A stretch of DNA of 64,000 nucleotides, from contig NZ_JAJOHW010000037.1 of the NCBI RefSeq assembly GCF_021129195.1, positions 1 to 64,000 on the forward strand, given 5' to 3'. The DNA is from Chromobacterium aquaticum. GTDB lineage: Bacteria > Pseudomonadota > Gammaproteobacteria > Burkholderiales > Chromobacteriaceae. The notes under the pieces are model-generated. The model was not told the origin of the DNA. It saw only the letters and a program-made list of their open reading frames with translations, and ran no database searches. The translations under genes were made by a program, and so were the position numbers. Below, piece by piece: positions 24,919-33,345 of the stretch (within the stretch, counting starts at the first letter, position 1; every line of letters starts with the position of its first letter).

Positions 24919-26936
24919 GCACCTCGTACCAGCTGTTTGATGAGTTGAGTATGGCGCGCAAAGTCGCCGTCCAGGTCGCGATTATGCCGGTTCGACGTCA
25001 TCGCCACCCGTACTTCGGTACTGTTGACGCGCACCCACAGGCGCAGTTCGCGCACGTAGAACATCAGGATGATGCCGAATACCAGCAGCAGCGAACCCAG
25101 GTAGACCAGGGTTTTGCCCGGCGAACGGGTCAGTTGCAGGCCGGAGGCCTGTACTTGCTCGAAGCCGTCCAGCTGCAGGAACACCGGCGTGCCGTAATCA
25201 TGCAGCGCGCTGACCGCCACCAGGCTGTCCAGCAGGAAGCGGTAATGGCCGCTGTCCAGCGGCATCGGTTTCTGGCCGGCTTTTTCATCGGCCACCGCCA
25301 TCACATCGACTACCGCGCCTTGCAGGATCTTGATGTAAGTCTGCGCCACCGCCTGGCGTTTATCCTGCGGCACCCTATCGTCCAGGAATTTCTCCAGGCC
25401 GATGAAGCCGCTGTCGCCAAAGCGCGCCAGCACCCATTTGACGCTGTCGGTGAACTGCTGCTGCATCGCCGGGCTGATGGCGTCGCCCTTCAGCGCCTTT
25501 TGCGCGGCGCGGCGGGCGATTTCATCATAGCGCGCCGGATCCAGCAGCGCGGCGCGCAAGCGCATGAAGCGTTCCACGCTCATCTCGTCGTCCAGCGGGA
25601 TGCGCACGTACTGCAGCGGTTCTGCCACGGTCTTGCGCACGCCGGCCATCAGGTAGCTGGCGCCGTCCTGCTGGATGGGCGCCATATAGTGCAGGTATTC
25701 CACCGCCTGGCCCTGGGCGTCGCGCAGCTTGAAGCTGATCGATGGGCCCTGGTTTTTCAACTGCTTGTCCTGTTTGACCTCGCGCGCGTCCTGCATGCGC
25801 TGCGACAGGGTGCGCGGCGCGCCGTCCTGAGGCTTGCCGGTGTTCTCGATATTGAACACGCGCAATTCGCCCAGCTCCAGCGTGTAATCCTTGCCATTGG
25901 CCTTCAGCGGCTGGCTGGACATGGACACCGCCTTGACCTCCACCGGGCGCGATTGCGGCGCGGCCAGGTTCCAGGCCTTGAAGGTGAGCGGGGAGGCGCC
26001 ATCGCCGAAGCTGGACTGGTAGATGGCGACGCCATCCACGATCAGCGGGTGGTTGACCTTGACCGTGGCCTCGGTGCTTTTGCCGCTGGCCTTGTCGGTG
26101 ACCACGATGTCGCTGGCGAACAGCTTGGGCATGCCGTTGCTGTAGTAATCGACATGGAACTTCTTCAGCGTGATGATGAAGGGCAGTTCCTGCACCAGGT
26201 AGCCGTTGCCGGCGTTGAGGAAGGTGACGTCGGCGCTCTTGTTCTCGGCGATGGTGACATTGCCGCGGAAGGACAGATTGCTGGCGTCCAGCCGGCTGGC
26301 GGCCGGAATCTGGCTTTGCGGGATGTCGCGGGTCTCCGGCACCACGCTGCCCACCAGCTCCGCGATTTTCAGCGGCAGGTTGCCGTCCAGCAGACCGCCG
26401 ATGCAGATCACCACCAGCGCGATGTGGGCGAAGAAGTAGCCGAGCTTGCCGGCCGCGCCCCTCTTGGCCGCCAGTATCAGGCCGTCGTCGCGCGCCTGTT
26501 CCTTGACGCGGAAGCCCTGCGCCTGCAGATAGGCGCGCGCGGCGTCGGCGTCGAAGCCGGCGGCAGGAAAGCTGGCGCTGTGCTTCATCGCCGCCAGCGA
26601 GTTGTCGGAGGCCTTTTCGCGGAAGGCGCGCATGTCCTTGATGAAGCCGGGACCGTTGCGCAGGATGCACAAGCTGGTGGAAGTCACCAGGAAGGCGAGG
26701 ATGGTGAGGAACCACGCGGAGTGGTAGACGTCGTATAAGCCCAGCCATTCGAAGGCCTGGAACCAGAATTGACCGAACTCGAAGGCATAGTTGGGATAAG
26801 GCTCGTTCTGCTTGAGCACGGTCCCGATTATCGAGGCGATGGCCAGTATCGTCAGCAGGCCGATGGCGAAGCGCATCGAGCTGAGCAATTCATACCAGGC
26901 ATGCGCCAGGCCGTTGCGGCTAGTTTTTTTCATCAT
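24915..26936 (-). CDS. resB: Cytochrome c biogenesis protein ResB
   Basis: This 673-residue ResB-family protein has three N-terminal helices (about 18-37, 70-88 and 170-190), a large periplasmic domain and a fourth helix near residue 605 (TLVYLGSLLLVFGIILMFYV). The starting pattern LLSSMRFAIGLLTILAIASIIGTVLKQNEPYPNY is typical of beta- and epsilon-proteobacterial ResB. It forms the system II cytochrome c synthetase with CcsB, whose gene follows with a four-base overlap. A separate terminator lies between it and the upstream cytochrome c4 gene. Confidence 0.93.
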   Translation of the reverse strand: MMKKTSRNGLAHAWYELLSSMRFAIGLLTILAIASIIGTVLKQNEPYPNYAFEFGQFWFQAFEWLGLYDVYHSAWFLTILAFLVTSTSLCILRNGPGFIKDMRAFREKASDNSLAAMKHSASFPAAGFDADAARAYLQAQGFRVKEQARDDGLILAAKRGAAGKLGYFFAHIALVVICIGGLLDGNLPLKIAELVGSVVPETRDIPQSQIPAASRLDASNLSFRGNVTIAENKSADVTFLNAGNGYLVQELPFIITLKKFHVDYYSNGMPKLFASDIVVTDKASGKSTEATVKVNHPLIVDGVAIYQSSFGDGASPLTFKAWNLAAPQSRPVEVKAVSMSSQPLKANGKDYTLELGELRVFNIENTGKPQDGAPRTLSQRMQDAREVKQDKQLKNQGPSISFKLRDAQGQAVEYLHYMAPIQQDGASYLMAGVRKTVAEPLQYVRIPLDDEMSVERFMRLRAALLDPARYDEIARRAAQKALKGDAISPAMQQQFTDSVKWVLARFGDSGFIGLEKFLDDRVPQDKRQAVAQTYIKILQGAVVDVMAVADEKAGQKPMPLDSGHYRFLLDSLVAVSALHDYGTPVFLQLDGFEQVQASGLQLTRSPGKTLVYLGSLLLVFGIILMFYVRELRLWVRVNSTEVRVAMTSNRHNRDLDGDFARHTQLIKQLVRGA

Positions 26937-26948
26937 GGCGTAAAGTGC

Positions 26949-26982
26949 AAAAAGGAAAGCCCGTGAACGGGTCTTCCCTTTT
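26949..26982 (-). terminator. Terminator-like hairpin between cytochrome c4 and resB
   Basis: On the minus strand, AAAAGGGAAGACCCG-TTCA-CGGGCTTTCCTTTTT forms an imperfect long stem ending in T5, only 13 bases before the resB start. It should end the cytochrome c4 transcript. The gap between it and the c4 stop (26983-27135) holds another GC-rich inverted repeat near 27094-27123 and nothing else recognised. Confidence 0.6.
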
Positions 26983-27135
26983 GAGCCGGGGTGCCGGACA
27001 AAGTTGCCGGCGCGTCTCGAAGTGCGGATGGCGCCGTCTGGCGCAAGCGGCGCGGAGTTCCCAACACGGCGCGGCCCTTGCGGGCCGTCATGTCCGGCCG
27101 GCCGCGAAGGCGGCGCGGCCGGGCGGCATTGGCGC

Positions 27136-27753
27136 TCAGCGCAGGCCGGAAATGTATTCGGCCACGGCCTTCATTTCTGCGTCGCTCATGCGGCTGGCGA
27201 TATCCTGCATCGGGCCGTTCTTGCGATCGGCGCCGGCTTTGAAGTCGTTCAGCTGCTTGACGATGTAGCCGGCGTGTTGGCTGCCCAGGCGCGGGTATTG
27301 GTCGGGCAGGCCTTTGCCGGAGGGGCCGTGGCAGGACATACAGGCCGGCACGTGGGTGCCGTTGTTGCCGATGCGGTAGATCTTGGCGCCCAGCGGCATT
27401 TGGGTCTTGTCGGACGCTTCGCGATCTTTGGGCTTCTGCTCGCTGTAGTAGGCGGCGACATTGCGCATATCGTCCTCGGACAGCGTGGAAGCCATGCCCA
27501 GCATGGTCGGGTTCTTGCGTACGCCTTCCTTGAACGCCTTCAACTGGGTGTACAGATAATGCGCGTTCTGACCCGCCAGCGAGGGATTGGCCGCGGCTAC
27601 GCTGTTGCCGTCGGTGCCGTGGCAAGCCGCGCAAACCGTTTCGACGATCTGTTTGGCCTTCACCGGGTCGGCCTTGGCGGCTACCGGCGCCGCCGCCAAC
27701 GCGTTTCCGGCCAGGGTTGCAGCCGCCATCGCCAACAGCATCATACGTTTCAT
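27136..27753 (-). CDS. Cytochrome c4, dihaem, periplasmic
   Basis: This 205-residue protein has a signal peptide (KRMMLLAMAAATLAGNALA) and two class I cytochrome c domains of about 90 residues, each with a haem attachment site: CAACHGTDG (near residue 37) and CMSCHGPSG (near 133). Distal methionines are available in MLGMASTLS and MQDIASRMS. It carries electrons from the bc1 complex to terminal oxidases in related bacteria. It sits upstream of the haem-attachment genes resB-ccsB and is divergent from engB across a 91-base gap that must hold both promoters. Confidence 0.93.
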   Translation of the reverse strand: MKRMMLLAMAAATLAGNALAAAPVAAKADPVKAKQIVETVCAACHGTDGNSVAAANPSLAGQNAHYLYTQLKAFKEGVRKNPTMLGMASTLSEDDMRNVAAYYSEQKPKDREASDKTQMPLGAKIYRIGNNGTHVPACMSCHGPSGKGLPDQYPRLGSQHAGYIVKQLNDFKAGADRKNGPMQDIASRMSDAEMKAVAEYISGLR

Positions 27754-27844
27754 GGTCGCTCCTTTAGGGGCTATCCCTAAATATCTGTAAAAGTGGCAAT
27801 TTCAAACCTGCTATTCTATACCAACTGATTTCACCCTTACTACT

Positions 27845-28477
27845 ATGTCGACTTTTCAAAACGCCAGATTTTATACCACTGTCAATCATATGAAGGACTT
27901 GCCACCGACGCGAGCCGAAGTCGCTTTCGTCGGCCGCTCCAATGCCGGCAAGTCCAGCGCCATCAACACCCTGGCCAATCATGCCCGCCTGGCGCGGGTT
28001 TCCAAGACGCCGGGCCGTACTCAGCACATTAACTTTTTTGAGCTGGGCAACGAATGTTTTCTAGTCGATTTGCCCGGTTATGGCTATGCCGAGGTGCCGG
28101 AAGCGGTGCGCGCGCACTGGGTGGAACTGTTGGGCCGCTATCTGCAATCGCGCCAGAGCCTGATCGGCCTGCTGCTGATCATGGACGCGCGTCATCCCTT
28201 GAAAGAGCTGGACCGCAAGATGCTGGAGTTCTTCCGCGTGACCCGGCGGCCGGTGCACATCCTGTTGTCCAAGGCCGACAAGCTGTCGCGCCAGGAGCAG
28301 TCCAAGGTGCTGGCGCTGGTCAAGCGCGAGCTGAACGATTATCCGGACGTCAGCGTGCAGATGTTCTCCAGCCTGAAGAAGAGCGGCGTGGAGGAAGTGG
28401 AGCAAGTGGTGAACAGCTGGTTCGACCAGCACTTGGGACAGCCGGCCGCCGAGGACGAGGCGGAGCCGGAACTTTAA
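27845..28477 (+). CDS. engB: Ribosome-biogenesis GTP-binding protein EngB (YihA/YsxC)
   Basis: This 210-residue GTPase is needed for 50S subunit assembly. G1 is GRSNAGKSS (30-38), G2 lies around [12 protein letters not shown]3 is DLPGYG and G4 is LSKADK. It has the single G domain and length of EngB. It is monocistronic with a strong terminator at 28560-28587. Confidence 0.95.
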   Translation: MSTFQNARFYTTVNHMKDLPPTRAEVAFVGRSNAGKSSAINTLANHARLARVSKTPGRTQHINFFELGNECFLVDLPGYGYAEVPEAVRAHWVELLGRYLQSRQSLIGLLLIMDARHPLKELDRKMLEFFRVTRRPVHILLSKADKLSRQEQSKVLALVKRELNDYPDVSVQMFSSLKKSGVEEVEQVVNSWFDQHLGQPAAEDEAEPEL

Positions 28478-28559
28478 GCCGCGGCCGCGGACCTAAGCTA
28501 GCAGGTGGCCAACACCTCCCGCTTGCCTCCCTGAGCGGGGCCTGATTGATCAGGCTTAC

Positions 28560-28587
28560 CCCCGGCAGCAGCTTGCCGGGGTTTTTT
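28560..28587 (+). terminator. Intrinsic terminator of engB
   Basis: Stem CCCCGGCA / TGCCGGGG with a 6-base loop followed by six T on the plus strand. Confidence 0.9.
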
Positions 28588-28605
28588 ATGGGCGACGAAA
28601 ACGAC

Positions 28606-28633
28606 AAAGGCGAAGGAATCATCCTTCGCCTTT
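28606..28633 (-). terminator. Intrinsic terminator of rlpA
   Basis: A perfect 12-bp stem AAAGGCGAAGGA / TCCTTCGCCTTT with a 4-base loop lies just past the rlpA stop codon. The tails are short on both strands, so it may act bidirectionally with the engB terminator 20 bases away. Confidence 0.7.
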
Positions 28634-28655
28634 GCTTTATGACTGCGTGGAAGCC

Positions 28656-29528
28656 TTACAGGCTGGTGACCACGGTCTCCACATGCAGGTTCTCGGCGGC
28701 GTTGCGCACCGCGTCGCTGGAGCGGAACGGCCCCAGGCGAACCTTGTAGACGCCTTCCTGGTTCACGATGCCGAGTTTGGACTCGTACTTGTCGTCCATC
28801 TCGCCCAGCATCTTCTGCACCATGGCTTCGGCGTTGGACAGCTTGGAGAAGCTGCCCAGCTGCAGGAATTTGGGCGTGTCCTCGGCGCGCAGCGCGGCGC
28901 TGACGGGACGGGTGCTGGCGATGTTCTCGCCGCCGGCGTCCGGCCATACGCGCTCGATGGCGATCTTGGCGCTGCCTTGCTTGATGAAGCCCAGGCGGTA
29001 GGCCGCGGCGTAGGACAGGTCCATCAGGCGGTTCCGGTGGAAGGGGCCGCGATCATTGACGCGCACCACCACCGATTTGCCGTTGTTCAAATTGGTGACC
29101 CGGGCATAGCTCGGGATCGGCAGCGTCGGATGGGCGGCGGTCATCGCGAACATATCGTAGCGCTCGCCGGAGGACGTCTTGCGGCCATGGAACTGCTTGC
29201 CGTACCAGGAGGCACGGCCCGTGGCTTGATAGGGCTTTTCGCGCGTGTCGGGGCGGAAGCTCATGCCCAGCGCCGTATAGGGCAGGTTGGCTGACTTGAT
29301 CAGCGGCTCTTCCTGCGGCACGGCATCCGGCACCAAGTTCAGGTTGACCGGAATATGGTCGGCGGGACCATCGTTCTGGAAATAAGCTCCATTCTTGGCA
29401 ACGGTTTTCTTGTTGCCGGTCGACGAGGACGCCGACTGGTTGGTGGCGCTGGCCGTCTTCACGGTGGAACAGGCCACGAGTACGAGACTGACGAACACAA
29501 GCCACAGCCATCGGAGTACTGATTGCAT
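28656..29528 (-). CDS. rlpA: RlpA-family septal ring lipoprotein / lytic transglycosylase
   Basis: This 290-residue outer-membrane lipoprotein has a signal sequence with lipobox LVLVAC (Cys20), a linker, and a double-psi beta-barrel domain (about 105-200: ASWYGKQFHGRKTSSGERYD, VVRVNDRGPFHRNRLMDLS). The latter contains the aspartate of the catalytic D-R-G. A SPOR domain (about 220-290) binds denuded septal peptidoglycan. RlpA cleaves such glycan strands in Pseudomonas. It is followed by its own terminator. Confidence 0.93.
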   Translation of the reverse strand: MQSVLRWLWLVFVSLVLVACSTVKTASATNQSASSSTGNKKTVAKNGAYFQNDGPADHIPVNLNLVPDAVPQEEPLIKSANLPYTALGMSFRPDTREKPYQATGRASWYGKQFHGRKTSSGERYDMFAMTAAHPTLPIPSYARVTNLNNGKSVVVRVNDRGPFHRNRLMDLSYAAAYRLGFIKQGSAKIAIERVWPDAGGENIASTRPVSAALRAEDTPKFLQLGSFSKLSNAEAMVQKMLGEMDDKYESKLGIVNQEGVYKVRLGPFRSSDAVRNAAENLHVETVVTSL

Positions 29529-29660
29529 AGATCTCCCTTATGCTGTCGGAACCACTGCAAAACCTTGCGCGCCGTTGAACATCATGACGCTAAACGCTTG
29601 CCTGCAAGCGCTTGGGCTAGGCTTTCCAGAGTCCCTTGTTGGGCCGATCTGCGAACCGCT

Positions 29661-30125
29661 TCAGCTTCCCCCTGCGAAATCGAGCTGTCGCCAAGCCTCG
29701 AACACTGTCACCGCGACCGCGTTCGAAAGATTGAGACTTCTTGATTCGGGACGCATCGGCAAACGAATCCTCTGCTGCGGAGGCAATGACTCCAGCACTT
29801 CAGGCGGCAGACCGCGGGATTCGGGACCGAACAAAAAAACGTCCCCAGGTTGATAGGAAATCCGGTCATGGCGCTCGGAGCCCTTGGTGGTGGCGGCGAA
29901 AATCCGCCGTCCGCGCAAAGTCTCTTGACAAGCCGCCCAATCCTCATGAACCACAACGCGAGCGTACTCGTGATAATCGAGTCCCGCGCGTCGCAGCTTG
30001 GCATCCTCCAAAGGGAAGCCCATGGGCTTGACCAGATGCAGTTCACAGCCGGTGTTGGCACATAAACGAATCACATTGCCCGTGTTGGGCGGTATTTCCG
30101 GCTGAAAAAGAATTACAGTGAACAT
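29661..30125 (-). CDS. trmL: tRNA (cytidine/uridine-34 2'-O)-methyltransferase TrmL
   Basis: This 154-residue SPOUT methyltransferase modifies the wobble position of tRNA-Leu. The start ATG 30125 gives the typical MFTVILFQPEIPPNTGNVIR; the longer reading from 30206 is a read-back into the comF gap. The knot motifs are LFGPESRGLPPEVL and LNLSNAVAVTVFEAWRQL. The gap to rlpA (29529-29660) holds a short CGCTTGC/GCAAGCG inverted repeat without a T run and nothing else recognised. Confidence 0.93.
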   Translation of the reverse strand: MFTVILFQPEIPPNTGNVIRLCANTGCELHLVKPMGFPLEDAKLRRAGLDYHEYARVVVHEDWAACQETLRGRRIFAATTKGSERHDRISYQPGDVFLFGPESRGLPPEVLESLPPQQRIRLPMRPESRSLNLSNAVAVTVFEAWRQLDFAGGS

Positions 30126-30165
30126 CGTTGGCAGGCTGGATTGTTCCAAAGAATCAAAATCTTGG

Positions 30166-30876
30166 TCAAGTTTTAGGAGAAAAGGCCCTGGCGAGCACCC
30201 AGCCATCGACCCGTTTTGCCCCCTGTTTTTTCAAAATTTCGGCCAGTGCCGACAGGGTGGCGCCGCTGGTGGCGACGTCATCGACAATGGCGATGGAAAG
30301 CCCGTCACAGCGGCAATTTACGCCGAAAGCATGGCGGAGGTTTTTCCGGCGTTCGGCGCGCCCGAGCGAGGCTTGCGGCCGAGTGTTGTATTTTCGCCAA
30401 CACAAGTCCGCGCTCAAACGGCTTGCCATTGTAACAGTGATTGCTTTCGCCAGCTCATGGCTTTGGTTGAAACCGCGTTCGGCAAGTCGTTCTTTTGCCA
30501 ATGGAACGGGAATGACAAAGTGATATTCATGGGCGTGGCCGGCGGCGAAATCAGCCAATAGACTGCCCAGCGCCACGCCCATTTGCAGTTGCTTGCCGTA
30601 CTTGAACGCATGGATCAGCGCAGCGATCGGGTAGTCGAACAAATAGGGCGCGTGCAGCGCGTCGAAGGCGGGAGGGCGGCGTTGGCACTGCCCGCACAGG
30701 CCGGCCGCGGCCAGGGGCTCGGCGCAACGCGCGCATTGGGTGACGGGCAGCCGCGGCAGTTGTTCGCGGCAAGCGGCGCAAAAACCAAGCCGAGCGCGCC
30801 AGTCGCCGCAGAGCAGACAGGGTTGATTAAATATTGTGCACTTGTCAATTATGAGCTGCGTTAGGTTTGACAGCAT
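30166..30876 (-). CDS. comF: ComF-family phosphoribosyltransferase-like protein
   Basis: This 236-residue protein has an N-terminal double zinc finger (CLLCGDW, CAAC, CARC, CGQC in residues 20-65) and a PRTase fold with the PRPP loop [14 protein letters not shown]. Homologues (ComF, GntX) act in DNA uptake during natural transformation. ATG 30876 gives the expected start; the 19-residue extension is rejected. It is divergent from bioB and lies 40 bases upstream of trmL. Confidence 0.9.
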   Translation of the reverse strand: MLSNLTQLIIDKCTIFNQPCLLCGDWRARLGFCAACREQLPRLPVTQCARCAEPLAAAGLCGQCQRRPPAFDALHAPYLFDYPIAALIHAFKYGKQLQMGVALGSLLADFAAGHAHEYHFVIPVPLAKERLAERGFNQSHELAKAITVTMASRLSADLCWRKYNTRPQASLGRAERRKNLRHAFGVNCRCDGLSIAIVDDVATSGATLSALAEILKKQGAKRVDGWVLARAFSPKT

Positions 30877-30967
30877 CCGTCCCTCCCCAGCAAGATGCGG
30901 CTGATTCGCTCCACGCCCGGCCGGGCGTGGCATTCCGACGATCCCGGCGGCGCAATCCGGAATTCCT

Positions 30968-30979
30968 TTGATCGATCAA
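30968..30979. promoter_or_regulatory. Palindrome TTGATCGATCAA upstream of bioB
   Basis: A perfect 12-bp palindrome 41 bases upstream of the bioB start, in the comF-bioB divergent gap. It could be an operator, but it matches neither the BirA nor the BioR site that I know, so the role is a guess. Confidence 0.3.
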
Positions 30980-31020
30980 GGGCTTCCTCCGTCGGGACGA
31001 GACCACTGCCAGGATTGACC

Positions 31021-32004
31021 ATGCATTCTTCCGCTATCGAATTCAAGCCTTCCGCCACCCCGCACCGCGAGTCCGCCAGCTGGGCTGTGGCGGAAATCGA
31101 GGCGCTGTTGGCGCTGCCCTTCATGGAGCTGGTGTTTCGCGCCGCCGAGATCCACCGCCAGTTCTTCGACCCGACCAAGGTGCAGCTGTCGACGCTGATT
31201 TCCATCAAGACCGGTGGCTGTCCCGAGGACTGCGGTTATTGTCCGCAGTCGGCGCATCACGACACCCCGGTACCCAATCAGCCGATGCTGACCGTGGACG
31301 AGGTATTGAGTGCCGCGCGCGCGGCCAAGGCCAATGGCGCCGGCCGTTTCTGCATGGGCGCCGCCTGGCGCGGCCCCAAGGACGCGGACCTGCAGAAAAC
31401 GCTGGAAATGGTGAAGGAGGTCAAGGCACTGGGTCTGGAAACCTGCGCCACCTTCGGTTTGCTGAGGGAGGGCCAGGCCGAACAGCTGAAGGCTGCGGGC
31501 CTGGATTATTACAATCACAATCTGGATACCTCACCGGACAAATATTCCGATATCATAGCCACGCGCGACTACGAGGACAGACTCGACACTTTGGGAAAAG
31601 TACGCAATGCCGGTTTGTCGGTGTGCTGCGGTGGTATTGTTGGCATGAATGAAACCCGCAACGATCGCGCGGGTCTGATTGCACAGCTAGCGAATCTAGA
31701 GCCGCAGCCGGAATCGGTGCCGATCAACAAGTTGGTCAAGGTAGAGGGCACGCCGCTGGAAGGCGCCGCGCCGCTGGACTGGACCGAGTTTGTGCGCACC
31801 ATCGCCGTAGCCCGCATCGTGATGCCCAAAACCTATGTGCGTTTGTCCGCCGGTCGCCGTGAAATGGACGAGTCCACCCAGGCTTTGTGCTTCCTCGCCG
31901 GAGCCAATTCCATCTTCTACGGCGACAAGCTGTTGACCACCGGCAACCCCGAAGTGGACGCCGACCGGCAACTGCTGGAAAAGCTTGATCTGGCGCCGCT
32001 TTGA
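31021..32004 (+). CDS. bioB: Biotin synthase
   Basis: This 327-residue radical-SAM enzyme inserts sulfur into dethiobiotin. The [4Fe-4S] ligands are C67, C71 and C74 in [10 protein letters not shown]. Further signatures are [19 protein letters not shown] and the [2Fe-2S] ligands in [11 protein letters not shown]. The start is ATG 31021 (MHSSAIEF); the in-frame extension to 30895 is not family-like. It begins the biotin cluster; bioF follows 114 bases later. Confidence 0.96.
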   Translation: MHSSAIEFKPSATPHRESASWAVAEIEALLALPFMELVFRAAEIHRQFFDPTKVQLSTLISIKTGGCPEDCGYCPQSAHHDTPVPNQPMLTVDEVLSAARAAKANGAGRFCMGAAWRGPKDADLQKTLEMVKEVKALGLETCATFGLLREGQAEQLKAAGLDYYNHNLDTSPDKYSDIIATRDYEDRLDTLGKVRNAGLSVCCGGIVGMNETRNDRAGLIAQLANLEPQPESVPINKLVKVEGTPLEGAAPLDWTEFVRTIAVARIVMPKTYVRLSAGRREMDESTQALCFLAGANSIFYGDKLLTTGNPEVDADRQLLEKLDLAPL

Positions 32005-32118
32005 GTGGTTTGGGCGGCGGATTCGCGGGCGATGTAAAAAATGTATATATAAGGAGTAGCTTCGGCGCTCGGCCTGCCGGCCGCCGCCAAGCCCTTTTCA
32101 CGGGATATTTGAGCCGAT

Positions 32119-33273
32119 ATGCGCCTTCAAGACCTGCCTGCCGCCCTGTTGGACCTTTCCGCCACCCACCGCCGCCGCCAACGCGCGGTCATCGATAGCC
32201 CACAAGGGGTCGAGGTGGTGGTGGACGGACGTTCCTATCTTTCTTTCGCCAGCAACGACTATCTGGGACTGGCCGACCATCCCGCGCTGGTGCGCGCCGC
32301 GCAACAGGGCCTTGAGCGCTGGGGCGTGGGCGGGGGATCTTCCCATTTGCTGGCCGGTCATTTCAGCGTGCAGCAAGAGGCCGAAGAGGCGCTGGCGGAA
32401 TTCGTCGGCCAAGAGGCGGCATTATTGTTCGGCTCCGGCTACGCGGCCAATCTGGCGATTGTCAGCAGCCTGCTGGACCGCGGCGACGCGGTGTTCGCCG
32501 ACCGTCTGAACCATGCGTCGCTGAACGACGCCTGCCGGCTGAGCCGCGCCGAGTTCAAGCGTTTCCATCACAACGACTTGGCGCAGCTGGAGCGGCTGCT
32601 GGCCGAGTCCGACGCCAAAACCAAGCTGATCGCGGTGGAGTCGGTGTACAGCATGGATGGCGACGAGGCGCCGCTGGCGGCGCTGCTGGCCTTGGCCGAG
32701 CGTTACGATGCCTGGCTGTACGTGGATGACGCGCATGGTTTCGGCGTGCTGGGCGAGGGGCGCGGCGCGCTGGCCGAGCACGGCCTATCCAGCCCGCGGC
32801 TGATCTATATGGCGACACTGGGCAAGGCGGCCGGCGTGGCCGGCGCCTTCATCGCCGGCGGCGGCGAGCTGATCGATTGGCTGATCAATTCGGCGCGCAG
32901 CTATATCTACACCACCTCCCAGCCGCCAGCGTTGGCCTGTGCGATCTTGGCCAGCCTGCGTTTGATCGAGGCGGCCGACGACAGGCGCGCGCGCTTGAGG
33001 GCGTCGATCGAAACCATTAGATGCGGACTATCTGGAGGAGAATACTCCGTGGGGGCTTCCCGGACGCCGATTCAGCCACTTATCATAGGTAGCGATGAAC
33101 AGGCGCTGGCGTTGGCCGGCCGCCTGCGCGATCACGGGCTGTGGGTGCCGGCGATTCGCCCGCCCACGGTGCCGGAAGGCGCGGCGCGTTTGCGCCTGTC
33201 CTTGTCGGCCATGCATGAGCCGGAGCACTTGCAGCGCTTGTTGTCCTGTATTCGGGGCGACGCGGCGCCCTGA
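32119..33273 (+). CDS. bioF: 8-amino-7-oxononanoate synthase
   Basis: This 384-residue PLP enzyme condenses pimeloyl-ACP with alanine. The Schiff-base lysine is K236 in ATLGKAAGVAG, and the PLP-stacking region LFGSGYAANL and DDAHGFGVLG are visible. Codons around 33010-33075 (IETIRCGLSGGEYSVGASRT) are less GC-rich than the rest and contain GGAGGAGAAT, a Shine-Dalgarno-like run, but the frame is intact. Confidence 0.95.
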   Translation: MRLQDLPAALLDLSATHRRRQRAVIDSPQGVEVVVDGRSYLSFASNDYLGLADHPALVRAAQQGLERWGVGGGSSHLLAGHFSVQQEAEEALAEFVGQEAALLFGSGYAANLAIVSSLLDRGDAVFADRLNHASLNDACRLSRAEFKRFHHNDLAQLERLLAESDAKTKLIAVESVYSMDGDEAPLAALLALAERYDAWLYVDDAHGFGVLGEGRGALAEHGLSSPRLIYMATLGKAAGVAGAFIAGGGELIDWLINSARSYIYTTSQPPALACAILASLRLIEAADDRRARLRASIETIRCGLSGGEYSVGASRTPIQPLIIGSDEQALALAGRLRDHGLWVPAIRPPTVPEGAARLRLSLSAMHEPEHLQRLLSCIRGDAAP

Positions 33274-33345
33274 GTCCGCGCGCCCATGGGGAGGGGCGCG
33301 CCGGCATGGCCGGATTTTCCAGCTAACTCATACTACGATAATCAC

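Noticed and set aside
29529-29660. A tRNA gene in the rlpA-trmL gap
   Set aside because: Only a short inverted repeat (CGCTTGC/GCAAGCG) is present; there is no T-loop sequence and no acceptor-stem pairing.
33010-33075. A foreign insertion or frameshift within bioF suggested by locally lower GC
   Set aside because: The reading frame continues, and conserved C-terminal motifs follow at the expected place; it is ordinary codon variation.
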